A DNA stretch of 64,000 nucleotides, taken from positions 1 to 64,000 of the forward strand of contig JAUXPP010000029.1 of assembly GCA_030683705.1 (NCBI GenBank), written 5' to 3'. Positions within the stretch are counted from its first letter, which is position 1. The number at the start of each line of letters is the position of its first letter. Source of the stretch: Polaromonas sp. (lineage in GTDB: Bacteria > Pseudomonadota > Gammaproteobacteria > Burkholderiales > Burkholderiaceae_C). The notes below the pieces were generated by a model that saw nothing but the letters and a program-made list of their open reading frames with translations, made no database searches and was not told the origin of the DNA. Shown piece after piece: positions 16,467 to 25,912 of this stretch. Made by a program: the position numbers and the translations under genes.

Positions 16467-17159
16467 CTACCGTACCAGAGCCACGCGCATGCCGAGCAAA
16501 GGGCCGCCGTTGGCGCCGAGCACGCGCACCGTCGTCTGCCGTGGCCGGAAACCTTCGGGCAGCGGCTGCGCGCCGTGCAGCACGGCATGGCGGCCCACGG
16601 CGATGGCCACGGGCGGCAGCGTGACTGCCACCTCGCCGCGCCGGGAGGCATCACCCGTCACCACCAGCTGCAGCACGCCGGCCATCGGCTTGCCGGCGTT
16701 GCGCTCGCGGGTCAACACCACGCCGTAGGCCAGCTGGCCGGCAGTGAACTCAAAACGCATCGCACGCACGGCGACCGGGCTGCCGCGGGGGTCGGGCGGC
16801 AGGGTCTCGACCAGCGCGGCCAGGTCGGCCTGCAGGCCTTGGACCGCGGCCCGGTTGCTGGCCAGGTCCTTGTCCAGGGCGCTGCGTGCCGCGACGGCCG
16901 CCGCGAGCTGGCCCTCGGCCTGCGCCAGACCCTGGGCCAGACGCACACGCTCGGCCTCGGCCTGGGTGTAGGCGCTGTTCAGGCGCGCCGACGCGTCCAC
17001 CGTCAGGCGTGGCGGCAGCACCTCGGTCTGCAGGTAGAGCAGGCCGCCGGCGCCGGCGGCCGCACCGGCCAGCAGCAGCCAGAGCCAGCGCGGCAGCGCC
17101 CAGCGTGAGCGCCGCTGGTCATAGCGGGAGAAGGTGACGGCACGGGAGCGACGGAACAT
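16467..17159 (-). CDS. Membrane-anchored coiled-coil protein (DUF6776-like)
   Basis: 230 residues from ATG 17159. After a basic N-terminus comes one TM helix (WLWLLLAGAAAGAGGLLYL, about 30-48), then an Ala/Gln/Glu-rich coiled coil (about 60-125). The C-terminal beta-rich domain is about 130 residues, with VRAMRFEFTAGQLAYGVVL and later FRPRQTTVRVLG. The layout resembles a Burkholderiales family of membrane-tethered coiled-coil proteins of unknown role. It probably faces the periplasm. It is followed 6 bp later by the OmpA-like lipoprotein, suggesting an envelope role. Confidence 0.6.
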   Translation of the reverse strand: MFRRSRAVTFSRYDQRRSRWALPRWLWLLLAGAAAGAGGLLYLQTEVLPPRLTVDASARLNSAYTQAEAERVRLAQGLAQAEGQLAAAVAARSALDKDLASNRAAVQGLQADLAALVETLPPDPRGSPVAVRAMRFEFTAGQLAYGVVLTRERNAGKPMAGVLQLVVTGDASRRGEVAVTLPPVAIAVGRHAVLHGAQPLPEGFRPRQTTVRVLGANGGPLLGMRVALVR

Positions 17160-17399
17160 CAGCAGGGGCGTTGCGAGCGAGGGGGCGGGCCCGCAGGGTG
17201 GGGCCTGTGGCCGGCGGCGGTGCAACACGATGTGTGTGGCCACGGGGCGTGTTCGGGCGCCACACGGGTGCCTGGGCGGCCAGCGGGCGCGCCGCGCGCT
17301 GAAACGTTTGGGGACACCGCTCACAAAGCCCCTTGGCCTGAATCGGCGGGCCGGCCCCAAGAAACGCGCGCCCGGGCCGGGCCGCCGGGCACGCCGCCC

Positions 17400-17413
17400 T
17401 TGCGCCAGGTCAA
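17400..17413. promoter_or_regulatory. Candidate FNR/DNR site upstream of narK
   Basis: TTGCG-CCAG-GTCAA matches 7 of 10 positions of the FNR/DNR consensus TTGAT-N4-ATCAA. Its centre (17406.5) is about 43 bp upstream of an inferred start site near 17450, roughly the class II activator spacing. It is the best oxygen/NO-response site visible before the nitrate genes, but it is degenerate. Confidence 0.4.
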
Positions 17414-17447
17414 GTCACCGACGGAAGTCGCCGCCCCTACACCTTTC

Positions 17448-17477
17448 GAACGATGGCACACCTCGCGGCCATCGTTC
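17448..17477. promoter_or_regulatory. Perfect 10-bp hairpin in the presumed narK leader
   Basis: GAACGATGGC and its exact complement GCCATCGTTC are separated by a 10-base loop. The element lies 87 bp before the narK start codon. It could be an operator (for example for a nitrate or NO regulator) or an RNA hairpin in the 5' leader. No poly-T follows, so it is not an obvious terminator. The rest of 17160-17563 shows no coding sequence. Confidence 0.5.
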
Positions 17478-17563
17478 TTCCGGCCCGCCGCGGCTGGTCG
17501 CCGGGAGGATGGGCGGCGGCACCCCCGAAGGCCACAGTCCATGCCAGTCGAATGGAGCCCCCG

Positions 17564-18847
17564 ATGGCCACAAAAGCCCTGACCCACCCGAAACAAGCCT
17601 GGAGCGTGCTGATCGTCAGCACGCTGGCCTTCACCGTGTGTTTCATGGTGTGGATGATGTTCGGCGTCATCGGAATCCCGCTGAAGAAGACGCTGGGCCT
17701 GAACGCCACCGAGTTCGGCCTGCTCACGGCGATGCCGGTGCTGACGGGCTCGCTCATCCGCGTGCCGCTGGGCATCTGGACCGACAAGTACGGCGGCCGC
17801 GTCGTGATGACGCTGCTGATGGTCGCCACCGTGCCCGCGATCTGGCTGATGGCCTACGCCACGCAGTACTGGCACTTCCTGGTCATCGGCCTCTTCGTCG
17901 GCCTGGCCGGCGGCAGCTTCTCGGTCGGCACGCCCTACGTGGCGCGCTGGTTCCCGCCCAGCCGCCAGGGCATGGCGATGGGCGTCTACGGCGCCGGCAA
18001 CTCGGGCTCGGCGGTGAACAAGTTCGTCGCGCCGGCGCTGCTGGCCATCGGCGGCTGGACGCTGGTGCCGCAGGTCTACGCCGCGGTGATGCTGGGCACG
18101 GTGATCGTGTTCTGGCTCGGCAGCAGCAGCGACCCGGCGCACCTGGTGCCCTCGCACGTCAAGTTCACCGACCAGCTGAAGATGCTGAAGGACCCGAAGG
18201 TGCTGAAGTACTGCCAGTTCTACAGCATCGTCTTCGGCGGCTACGTCGCGCTGGCGCTGTGGATGGTGCAGTACTACGTCGGCGAGTTCGGCCTGTCGAT
18301 CCAGACCGCGGCGCTGCTGGCGGCCTGCTTCTCGCTGCCGGGTGGCGTGCTGCGCGCGCTGGGCGGCGTGCTGTCCGACAAGTACGGCGCGCACCAGGTC
18401 ACGTGGTGGGTGCTGTGGGTGAGCTGGGTCTGCCTGTTCCTGCTGAGCTACCCGCAGACCGACATGACCATCCTCACCGTCAACGGGCCCAAGACCTTCC
18501 ACGTCGGCCTGAACGTCTATGCCTTCACCGCGCTGATGTTCATCCTGGGCATCGCCTGGGCCTTCGGCAAGGCCAGCGTCTTCAAGTACATCGGCAACGA
18601 CTTCCCGCACAACATCGGCACGGTGAGCGGCATCGTCGGCCTGGCCGGCGGCCTGGGCGGCTTCGTGCTGCCGATCATGTTCGGCGCGCTGATGGACCTC
18701 ACCGGCATCCGCAGCAGCGCCTTCATGCTGATGTACGGCGTGGTCTGGGTCTCGCTGATCTGGATGTACTGGACCGAGGTTCGCAAGACCGAAATGATGG
18801 GCGACAACGCGCCCCTCTCGCCGCTGTCGCGCAGCTTCACGCGCTGA
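17564..18847 (+). CDS. narK: Nitrate/nitrite MFS transporter NarK, type 1
   Basis: 427 residues with about 12 TM helices. Start ATG 17564 is chosen over upstream in-frame ATGs because of GGAG at 17554 and the normal NarK1 N-terminus. It carries the MFS loop motif IWTDKYGGRVVMT and the nitrate-porter signatures AGGSFSVGTPYVARWFP, GNSGSAVNKFVAP and GLAGGLGGF. NarK1-type proteins are usually proton-coupled nitrate importers. It heads the nar cluster, 19 bp before the second NarK, a pairing common in betaproteobacterial denitrifiers. Confidence 0.93.
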   Translation: MATKALTHPKQAWSVLIVSTLAFTVCFMVWMMFGVIGIPLKKTLGLNATEFGLLTAMPVLTGSLIRVPLGIWTDKYGGRVVMTLLMVATVPAIWLMAYATQYWHFLVIGLFVGLAGGSFSVGTPYVARWFPPSRQGMAMGVYGAGNSGSAVNKFVAPALLAIGGWTLVPQVYAAVMLGTVIVFWLGSSSDPAHLVPSHVKFTDQLKMLKDPKVLKYCQFYSIVFGGYVALALWMVQYYVGEFGLSIQTAALLAACFSLPGGVLRALGGVLSDKYGAHQVTWWVLWVSWVCLFLLSYPQTDMTILTVNGPKTFHVGLNVYAFTALMFILGIAWAFGKASVFKYIGNDFPHNIGTVSGIVGLAGGLGGFVLPIMFGALMDLTGIRSSAFMLMYGVVWVSLIWMYWTEVRKTEMMGDNAPLSPLSRSFTR

Positions 18848-18866
18848 ACTCCAAGGAGAAAAGACC

Positions 18867-20519
18867 ATGAACGCCAACACCGCCGCCCGCGCGCCGCAGA
18901 GCGCACCGAGCGGTGCCGACATCACCGACTGGCGCCCCGAGGACGAAGCGTTCTGGGCCGGCACCGGCAAGAAGATCGCCTACCGCAACCTCTGGATCTC
19001 GGTGCCGGCGCTGCTGTGCGGTTTCGCGGTCTGGGGCATGTGGGGAATCATCACGGTGCAGATGCTCAACCTGGGCTTCCCTTTCACCCAGGCCGAACTC
19101 TTCACGCTGACGGCCATCGCCGGCCTGGCCGGCGCCACCATGCGCATCCCGGCCTCCTTCCTGATCCGGCTGGCCGGCGGGCGCAACACCATCTTCCTGA
19201 CGACGTCGATGCTGCTGGCGCCGGCCATAGGCACCGGCATCGTGCTGCAGCACCCCGAGTGGCCGCTGTGGTCCTTCCAGCTGATGGCTCTGTGGTCGGG
19301 CGTGGGTGGCGGCAACTTCGCCAGTTCGATGTCCAACATCAGCACTTTCTTCCCCAAGCGCCTGCAGGGCACGGCGCTCGGCCTGAATGCCGGCCTGGGC
19401 AACTTCGGCGTCACCGCCATGCAGATCGTCATTCCCCTGGTGATGACGGTCGGCCTGTTCGGCAGTTTCGGCGGTGAATCGATGACGCTGGTCAAGGACA
19501 GCGGCTGGATTCTCGGAAAAATCACCGCCGGGACGCCGACCTGGATCCAGAACGCCGGCTTCGCCTGGCTGCTGTCGCTGGTGCCGCTGTCGGTCATCTG
19601 TTTTTTCGGCATGAACAACCTGACCACCGTTTCGCCCGCCATAGGCGGCACCATCCCGGCCTTCCTCAAAATCATCTGGCTGTACACCCTGTCCTTCGTG
19701 CCGGCCGGTGTCGGGCTGTACCTCTACCTGCCCAAACCCACGGGGCTGGGCCTGCTCAACATGTGGGTCGCCATGCCATTGATTGTGGTGAGCACCCTGA
19801 TGGTGTTGAAAGTGACGGCTTTCGGCCCGATGAAGGAAGCCATTGCCAAGCAGTTCTCGATCTTCAGCAACAAACACACCTGGTCGCTGACCCTGCTGTA
19901 CATCGTGACTTTCGGTTCCTTCATTGGTTTTTCGATGGCCTTGCCGCTGGCGATCACGGTGATCTTCGGCATCAGCCACGTGCCGGACGCCGCCGGCGTC
20001 ATGCAGCACACGCTGAAGAACCCGAACGCACCGTCGGCACTGACCTTTGCCTGGATAGGCCCGTTTGTCGGCGCGCTGATCCGGCCCGTGGGCGGCTGGG
20101 TCTCGGACAAGGTCGGCGGCTCCATCGTGACGCAGATCATCTCCGCCATCATGGTGGTGGCCTCGGTCGCCGTGGGCTACGTCATGCTGCTGGCCTACAA
20201 GTCGGCCACGCCGGAGCAGTATTTCCTGGTCTTCATGGTGCTGTTCGTCGTGCTGTTTGCCGCCAGCGGCATCGGCAACGGCTCCACCTTCCGCACGATT
20301 GGCGTGATCTTCGACCGTCAGCAGGCCGGCCCGGTCCTGGGCTGGACCTCGGCGATTGCCGCCTACGGCGCTTTCATCGCCCCGGTGGTCATCGGTGCGC
20401 AGATCAAGGCCGGCACGCCCGAAAACGCCATGTACGGCTTCGCCATCTTCTATGCCCTGTGTTTGGTCCTGAACTGGTGGTTTTACCTGCGCCGCGGCGC
20501 CGAAATCAAAAACCCCTGA
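18867..20519 (+). CDS. narK: Nitrate/nitrite antiporter NarK, type 2
   Basis: 550 residues with about 12 TM helices and an extended N-terminus (ITDWRPEDEAFWAGTGKKIAYRN). Nitrate-porter motifs are seen in both halves (SGVGGGNFASSMSNISTFFP and ASGIGNGSTFRTIGVIF). NarK2 types usually exchange nitrate for nitrite. It is preceded by AAGGAG and followed 42 bp later by narG. Base use changes part-way through: before about 19.5 kb it matches the very GC-rich left region; after it AT-richer codons such as ATA and TTT become frequent, as in narG. Confidence 0.93.
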   Translation: MNANTAARAPQSAPSGADITDWRPEDEAFWAGTGKKIAYRNLWISVPALLCGFAVWGMWGIITVQMLNLGFPFTQAELFTLTAIAGLAGATMRIPASFLIRLAGGRNTIFLTTSMLLAPAIGTGIVLQHPEWPLWSFQLMALWSGVGGGNFASSMSNISTFFPKRLQGTALGLNAGLGNFGVTAMQIVIPLVMTVGLFGSFGGESMTLVKDSGWILGKITAGTPTWIQNAGFAWLLSLVPLSVICFFGMNNLTTVSPAIGGTIPAFLKIIWLYTLSFVPAGVGLYLYLPKPTGLGLLNMWVAMPLIVVSTLMVLKVTAFGPMKEAIAKQFSIFSNKHTWSLTLLYIVTFGSFIGFSMALPLAITVIFGISHVPDAAGVMQHTLKNPNAPSALTFAWIGPFVGALIRPVGGWVSDKVGGSIVTQIISAIMVVASVAVGYVMLLAYKSATPEQYFLVFMVLFVVLFAASGIGNGSTFRTIGVIFDRQQAGPVLGWTSAIAAYGAFIAPVVIGAQIKAGTPENAMYGFAIFYALCLVLNWWFYLRRGAEIKNP

Positions 20520-20561
20520 CCCGCCGCTGGGCCCGCTTTTACCGCTTTAACGGAGAAACCA

Positions 20562-23500
20562 ATGAGTCATTTTCTTGATCGGCTGAGCCACTTTTCCAAC
20601 CCCAGGGAGTCCTTCTCCGGTGCGCACGGCGTCACCACGGCCGAAGACCGCACCTGGGAAGACGCTTACCGCAACCGCTGGGCGCACGACAAGATCGTGC
20701 GCAGCACCCATGGCGTGAACTGCACGGGCTCTTGCTCGTGGAAGATTTATGTCAAGGGCGGCATCGTCACCTGGGAAACCCAGCAGACCGACTACCCGCG
20801 CACGCGCTGGGACATGCCCAACCATGAGCCGCGCGGCTGCTCGCGCGGTGCCAGCTACAGCTGGTACCTGTACAGCGCCAACCGCGTCAAGTACCCCATG
20901 GTGCGTGCGCGCCTGCTCAAGCACTGGCGCGAGGCACGTTTGACGCTGCCGCCGGTCGAGGCCTGGGCGGCCGTGGTGCAGGACGACGCCAAGCGGCGCG
21001 ACTACCAGAGCGTGCGCGGCCTGGGCGGGTTTGTGCGTTCCAGCTGGGACGAGGTCAACGAGATCATCGCGGCCTCCAATGTCCACACGATCAAGAAACA
21101 CGGCGCCGACCGCATCATCGGCTTCTCGCCGATCCCGGCGATGTCCATGGTGAGTTACGCCTCCGGCTCGCGTTACCTGTCGCTGATAGGCGGCGTCTGC
21201 ATGAGTTTTTACGACTGGTATTGCGACCTGCCTCCGTCCAGCCCCCAGGTTTGGGGTGAGCAGACCGACGTGCCGGAATCGGCCGACTGGTACAACTCGG
21301 GCTTCATCATTGCCTGGGGTTCCAACGTGCCGCAGACACGGACCCCCGATGCGCACTTCTTCACCGAAGTTCGTTACAAGGGCACCAAGACCGTGGCGAT
21401 CACGCCCGACTATTCCGAGGTCGCCAAACTCTCCGACCTGTGGCTGCACCCCAAGCAGGGCACCGATGCCGCGGTCGCCATGGCCATGGGCCATGTGATC
21501 CTGAAAGACTTCTATTTCGGTGGCAACGGCAAGCCGCGCTCGGCCTACTTCGACCACTACGCACGCCGTTACACCGACCTGCCCATGCTGGTCATGCTCA
21601 AGGAACACCAGCTGGAAAACGGCGAGACCGTCATGGTGCCGGACCGTTATGTGCGCGCATCCGACTTCAACGGCAAGCTCGGCCAGGCGAACAACCCCGA
21701 GTGGAAAACCGTGGCCTTCGATGCGCAGGGCAAGGTCGTGTTGCCGCACGGCGCCATCGGCTTTCGCTGGGGCCCGGATGGCCGTGCCGACGCCGGGCAG
21801 TGGAACCTCGAATCGAAAGAGGCGCGCCAGGGTGACGAGGTCACGCTCAAGCTGTCGGTGATGGAGGGTGACGCGCCCAGCGCCGACAGCGCCCAGGTCG
21901 GCTTCCCGTACTTCGGCGGCATCCACCACGACCATTTCCAGAACAACGAACAGGGCGATGTGCTGGTGCGTACCGTGCCGGTGCAGCGCATTTCGCTCGG
22001 CAAGGCCGGCGAGGAGCGCTCGGCGCTGGTGGCCACGGTGTTCGACCTGCAGGCCGCGCAATACGGCATTCCCCGCGGCCTGCCCGGTGAACTGGCCGCC
22101 GCCGACTTTGACGACAACACCCCCTACACCCCGGCCTGGCAGGAGCAGATCACCGGTGTGCCGCGCGACCAGATCATCGCTGTCGCACGCCAGTTTGCCG
22201 ACAATGCCGACAAGACCGAGGGCCGCTCCATGGTCATCATCGGCGCCGGCATGAACCACTGGTACCACAGTGACATGAATTACCGCAGCGTCATCAACAT
22301 GCTGATGATGTGCGGCTGTATCGGCAAGAGCGGCGGCGGCTGGGCGCACTACGTGGGCCAGGAAAAGCTGCGGCCGCAGACCGGCTGGACACCGCTGGCC
22401 TTCGCGCTCGACTGGATCCGTCCGCCCCGGCAGATGAACTCCACCAGTTTCTTTTATGCGCACACCGACCAGTGGCGCTACGAGAAGCTCGGCGTGGACG
22501 AGGTGCTGTCGCCACTGGCCGACAAAAAGCTCTACGGCGGCAGCATGATCGACTACAACGTGCGCGCCGAGCGCATGGGCTGGCTGCCGAGCGCGCCGCA
22601 ACTGCAGACCCACCCCATGCAGGTGGTCAAGGACGCACAGGCCGCCGGCCTGGACGCCAAGGACTATGTCGTCAAGTCGCTCAAGGACGGCTCGCTCAAG
22701 ATGAGTTGCGAGGACCCGGACCATCCGGACAACTGGCCGCGCAACATGTTTGTCTGGCGCTCCAACATCATCGGTTCGTCGGGCAAGGGCCATGAGTATT
22801 TCCTCAAGCATCTTCTCGGCACCGACAACGGCGTTCAGGGCAAGGATCTGGGTGCCGAAGAGGGCAAGCCCGAGGAAGTCGTCTGGCACGACAAGGCGCC
22901 CGAAGGCAAGCTGGACCTGCTGGTCACGCTGGACTTCCGCATGAGCACGACCTGCCTTTACTCGGACATCGTGCTGCCGACCGCGACCTGGTACGAAAAG
23001 AACGACCTCAACACCAGCGACATGCACCCCTTCATCCATCCGCTGTCCACCGCGGTGGACCCGGTGTGGCAATCAAAAAGCGACTGGGAAATCTACAAGG
23101 GCTTCGCAAAAAGATTCAGCGAGCTGTGCGAAGGCCATCTCGGTGTCGAAAAGGAAATAGTACTGACCCCGGTGATGCACGATTCACCTGCCGAACTGGC
23201 CCAGCCGTTCGAGGTCAAGGACTGGAAACGCGGCGAGTGCGAACTGGTGCCGGGCAAGACGGCGCCCCAGATGCAGGTGGTCGAACGCGACTACCCCAAC
23301 GTCTACAAACGTTTCACGGCGGTCGGGCCCCTGCTCACCAAGGTGGGCAACGGCGGCAAGGGCATTGCCTGGAACACCGAAACCGAAGTGCGGCAACTCG
23401 GCGAACTCAACGGCCTGGTGACCGAGCCCGGCGTGACCCAGGGCATGCCGCGCATCAACAGCGACATCGACGCCTGCGAAATGGTGTTGCAACTCGCGCC

Positions 23501-24380
23501 CGAAACCAACGGCCACGTGGCGGTCAAGGCCTGGGCGGCACTGGGCAAGCAGACCGGCCGTGAGCACACCCACCTGGCGCTGCACCGCGAGGACGAGAAG
23601 ATCCGCTTTCGCGACATCCAGGCGCAGCCGCGCAAGATCATCAGCTCGCCGACCTGGAGCGGCATCGAATCGGAAACCGTGTCCTACAACGCCGGCTACA
23701 CCAATGTGCATGAATTGATCCCATGGCGCACCCTCACGGGCCGCCAGCAGTTTTACCAGGACCACCCGTGGATGCTGGCTTTCGGCGAGGGCCTGGCCAG
23801 CTACCGGCCACCGGTGAACCTGAAGGCCACTGCCGGGGTACACGGTATCCGCAGCAACGGCAACACCGAGATATTGCTGAACTTCATCACGCCGCACCAG
23901 AAGTGGGGCATTCACTCGACCTACACCGACAACCTGTTGATGCTGACGCTGAGCCGGGGCGGGCCCATCATCTGGCTCAGTGAAGACGATGCCAAGGTGA
24001 TCGGCGTGGAAGACAACGACTGGATCGAGGCCTACAACGTCAACGGCGCGATTGCCGCGCGGGCCGTGGTCAGCCAGCGTGTCAAGCCCGGCATGGTAAT
24101 GATGTACCACGCGCAGGAAAAAATCGTCAACACCCCGGGGTCGGAGATCACCGGCCAGCGTGGCGGCATTCACAACTCGGTGACGCGCATCGTGCTCAAG
24201 CCGACCCACATGATAGGCGGCTACGCCCAGCTGTCCTGGGGCTTCAACTATTACGGGACCATAGGCACCAACCGCGATGAATTCGTGGTGGTGCGCAAGA
24301 TGGACAAGGTCGACTGGCTGGACACGCCGCGCGATGACGAGCGTGCCTTCGCCGTGCAACAAATGGGAGAGGCAGCATGA
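20562..24380 (+). CDS. narG: Respiratory nitrate reductase alpha subunit
   Basis: 1272 residues, normal for NarG. The molybdenum bis-MGD catalytic subunit reduces nitrate to nitrite on the cytoplasmic face of the inner membrane. FS0 cluster ligands are visible as His50, Cys54, Cys58 and Cys93 (HGVNCTGSC...RGC), and the Mo ligand Asp222 falls in YDWYCDLPP. The spacing agrees with E. coli NarG as I remember it. No twin-arginine signal is present, as expected for the cytoplasmic enzyme. The stop overlaps the narH ATG by 4 bases. Confidence 0.98.
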   Translation: MSHFLDRLSHFSNPRESFSGAHGVTTAEDRTWEDAYRNRWAHDKIVRSTHGVNCTGSCSWKIYVKGGIVTWETQQTDYPRTRWDMPNHEPRGCSRGASYSWYLYSANRVKYPMVRARLLKHWREARLTLPPVEAWAAVVQDDAKRRDYQSVRGLGGFVRSSWDEVNEIIAASNVHTIKKHGADRIIGFSPIPAMSMVSYASGSRYLSLIGGVCMSFYDWYCDLPPSSPQVWGEQTDVPESADWYNSGFIIAWGSNVPQTRTPDAHFFTEVRYKGTKTVAITPDYSEVAKLSDLWLHPKQGTDAAVAMAMGHVILKDFYFGGNGKPRSAYFDHYARRYTDLPMLVMLKEHQLENGETVMVPDRYVRASDFNGKLGQANNPEWKTVAFDAQGKVVLPHGAIGFRWGPDGRADAGQWNLESKEARQGDEVTLKLSVMEGDAPSADSAQVGFPYFGGIHHDHFQNNEQGDVLVRTVPVQRISLGKAGEERSALVATVFDLQAAQYGIPRGLPGELAAADFDDNTPYTPAWQEQITGVPRDQIIAVARQFADNADKTEGRSMVIIGAGMNHWYHSDMNYRSVINMLMMCGCIGKSGGGWAHYVGQEKLRPQTGWTPLAFALDWIRPPRQMNSTSFFYAHTDQWRYEKLGVDEVLSPLADKKLYGGSMIDYNVRAERMGWLPSAPQLQTHPMQVVKDAQAAGLDAKDYVVKSLKDGSLKMSCEDPDHPDNWPRNMFVWRSNIIGSSGKGHEYFLKHLLGTDNGVQGKDLGAEEGKPEEVVWHDKAPEGKLDLLVTLDFRMSTTCLYSDIVLPTATWYEKNDLNTSDMHPFIHPLSTAVDPVWQSKSDWEIYKGFAKRFSELCEGHLGVEKEIVLTPVMHDSPAELAQPFEVKDWKRGECELVPGKTAPQMQVVERDYPNVYKRFTAVGPLLTKVGNGGKGIAWNTETEVRQLGELNGLVTEPGVTQGMPRINSDIDACEMVLQLAPETNGHVAVKAWAALGKQTGREHTHLALHREDEKIRFRDIQAQPRKIISSPTWSGIESETVSYNAGYTNVHELIPWRTLTGRQQFYQDHPWMLAFGEGLASYRPPVNLKATAGVHGIRSNGNTEILLNFITPHQKWGIHSTYTDNLLMLTLSRGGPIIWLSEDDAKVIGVEDNDWIEAYNVNGAIAARAVVSQRVKPGMVMMYHAQEKIVNTPGSEITGQRGGIHNSVTRIVLKPTHMIGGYAQLSWGFNYYGTIGTNRDEFVVVRKMDKVDWLDTPRDDERAFAVQQMGEAA

Positions 24381-25909
24381 AGGTACGCGCACAAATCGGC
24401 ATGGTGCTGAACCTGGACAAGTGCATCGGCTGCCACACCTGTTCGGTCACCTGCAAAAACGTCTGGACCAGCCGGCCCGGCATGGAATACGCCTGGTTCA
24501 ACAACGTGGAGACCAAGCCCGGCATCGGTTACCCCAAGGAGTGGGAAAACCAGGACAAATGGAACGGCGGCTGGGTACGCAAGGCCGATGGCTCCATCGA
24601 GCCGCGCCAGGGCGGCAAGTGGAAGCTGCTGATGCGCATCTTCTCCAACCCGAACATGCCGCAGATCGACGACTACTACGAGCCCTTCACCTTCGACTAC
24701 GACCACCTGCAGTCGGCGCCGGAAATGCAGGCCACGCCGACGGCGCGCCCGCGCAGCCTGATCACCGGCAAGCGCATGGAAAAAATCGAGTGGGGCCCGA
24801 ACTGGGAAGAGATCCTCGGCGGCGAGTTTTCCAAGCGCAGCAAGGACGCCAACCTGGCGAACTTCGACCAGGTCCAGAAAGACATGGTCGGCCAGTTCGA
24901 GAACACCTTCATGATGTATTTGCCGCGCCTGTGCGAGCACTGCCTGAACCCGGCCTGCGTGGCGTCCTGCCCGTCGGGCTCGATCTACAAGCGCGAGGAA
25001 GACGGCATTGTGCTGATCGACCAGGACAAGTGCCGCGGCTGGCGCATGTGTGTCTCGGGTTGCCCGTACAAGAAAATCTACTACAACTGGAAAAGCGGCA
25101 AGGCCGAGAAATGCACCTTCTGCTACCCGCGCATTGAAGCCGGCCAGCCGACGGTCTGCAGCGAAACCTGCGTGGGCCGCATCCGCTATCTCGGTGTGGT
25201 GCTGTATGACGCCGACCGCATCCAGGAAGCGGCCAGCGTGGAAGACGACAAGGACCTGTACCAGGCCCAGCTCGACATCTTCCTGGACCCGAACGATCCG
25301 AAGGTGATTGAGCAGGCGCGCAAGGACGGCATTCCCGAAGCCTGGCTGGAAGGCGCCCGCCGCAGCCCGGTCTACAAGATGGCTGTGGAGTGGAAGGTGG
25401 CGCTGCCGCTACACCCCGAGTACCGCACGCTGCCCATGGTCTGGTACGTGCCGCCGCTGTCGCCGATCACCTCGGCGGCCAACGCCGGCCAGATCGGCAT
25501 CAACGGCGAACTGCCCGACATCGCGCAGATGCGTATTCCCGTGCAGTACCTGGCCAACCTGCTGACCGCGGGCGATACGGCACCAGTGATCCGTTCACTG
25601 CAGCGCATGCTGGCGATGCGCTCCTACCAGCGCAGCAAACATGTGGACCAGGTGCAGAACCTGGCGGTGCTGGAGCAGGCCGGTCTGACGGTGGCCGAGG
25701 TCGAGGAGATGTACCACATCATGGCGATTGCCAACTACGAAGACCGCTTCGTGATCCCGAGCACACATCGCGAATACGCCGAGAACGCCTTCGATATGCG
25801 CGGCGGCTGTGGTTTTACCTTCGGCAATGGCTGCTCCGACGGCGCCAGCGATGTCAGCCTGTTCGGCGGCAACAAGAAACGCACAATTCCCATCAAGGTG
25901 GAGGCCTGA
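24377..25909 (+). CDS. narH: Respiratory nitrate reductase beta subunit
   Basis: 510 residues. The iron-sulphur electron-transfer subunit links NarI to NarG. The first ferredoxin motif is Cys16, Cys19, Cys22 and Cys26 (KCIGCHTCSVTCKNVW). Further clusters are in CEHCLNPACVASCP and KCRGWRMCVSGCP, where Trp replaces one Cys as in the [3Fe-4S] centre of known NarH, and in KCTFCYPRI...CSETCVGR. Start ATG overlaps the narG stop (ATGA), indicating translational coupling. Confidence 0.98.
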   Translation: MKVRAQIGMVLNLDKCIGCHTCSVTCKNVWTSRPGMEYAWFNNVETKPGIGYPKEWENQDKWNGGWVRKADGSIEPRQGGKWKLLMRIFSNPNMPQIDDYYEPFTFDYDHLQSAPEMQATPTARPRSLITGKRMEKIEWGPNWEEILGGEFSKRSKDANLANFDQVQKDMVGQFENTFMMYLPRLCEHCLNPACVASCPSGSIYKREEDGIVLIDQDKCRGWRMCVSGCPYKKIYYNWKSGKAEKCTFCYPRIEAGQPTVCSETCVGRIRYLGVVLYDADRIQEAASVEDDKDLYQAQLDIFLDPNDPKVIEQARKDGIPEAWLEGARRSPVYKMAVEWKVALPLHPEYRTLPMVWYVPPLSPITSAANAGQIGINGELPDIAQMRIPVQYLANLLTAGDTAPVIRSLQRMLAMRSYQRSKHVDQVQNLAVLEQAGLTVAEVEEMYHIMAIANYEDRFVIPSTHREYAENAFDMRGGCGFTFGNGCSDGASDVSLFGGNKKRTIPIKVEA

Positions 25910-25912
25910 ACC

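Noticed and set aside
17448-17477. narK leader hairpin as a transcription terminator of the upstream gene
   Set aside because: The upstream gene is on the opposite strand and transcribed away, and no T-tract follows the stem.
20547-23072. An 841-codon open frame antisense to narG
   Set aside because: narG is unmistakable in this interval and the antisense product shows no domain; it is a shadow of codon bias.
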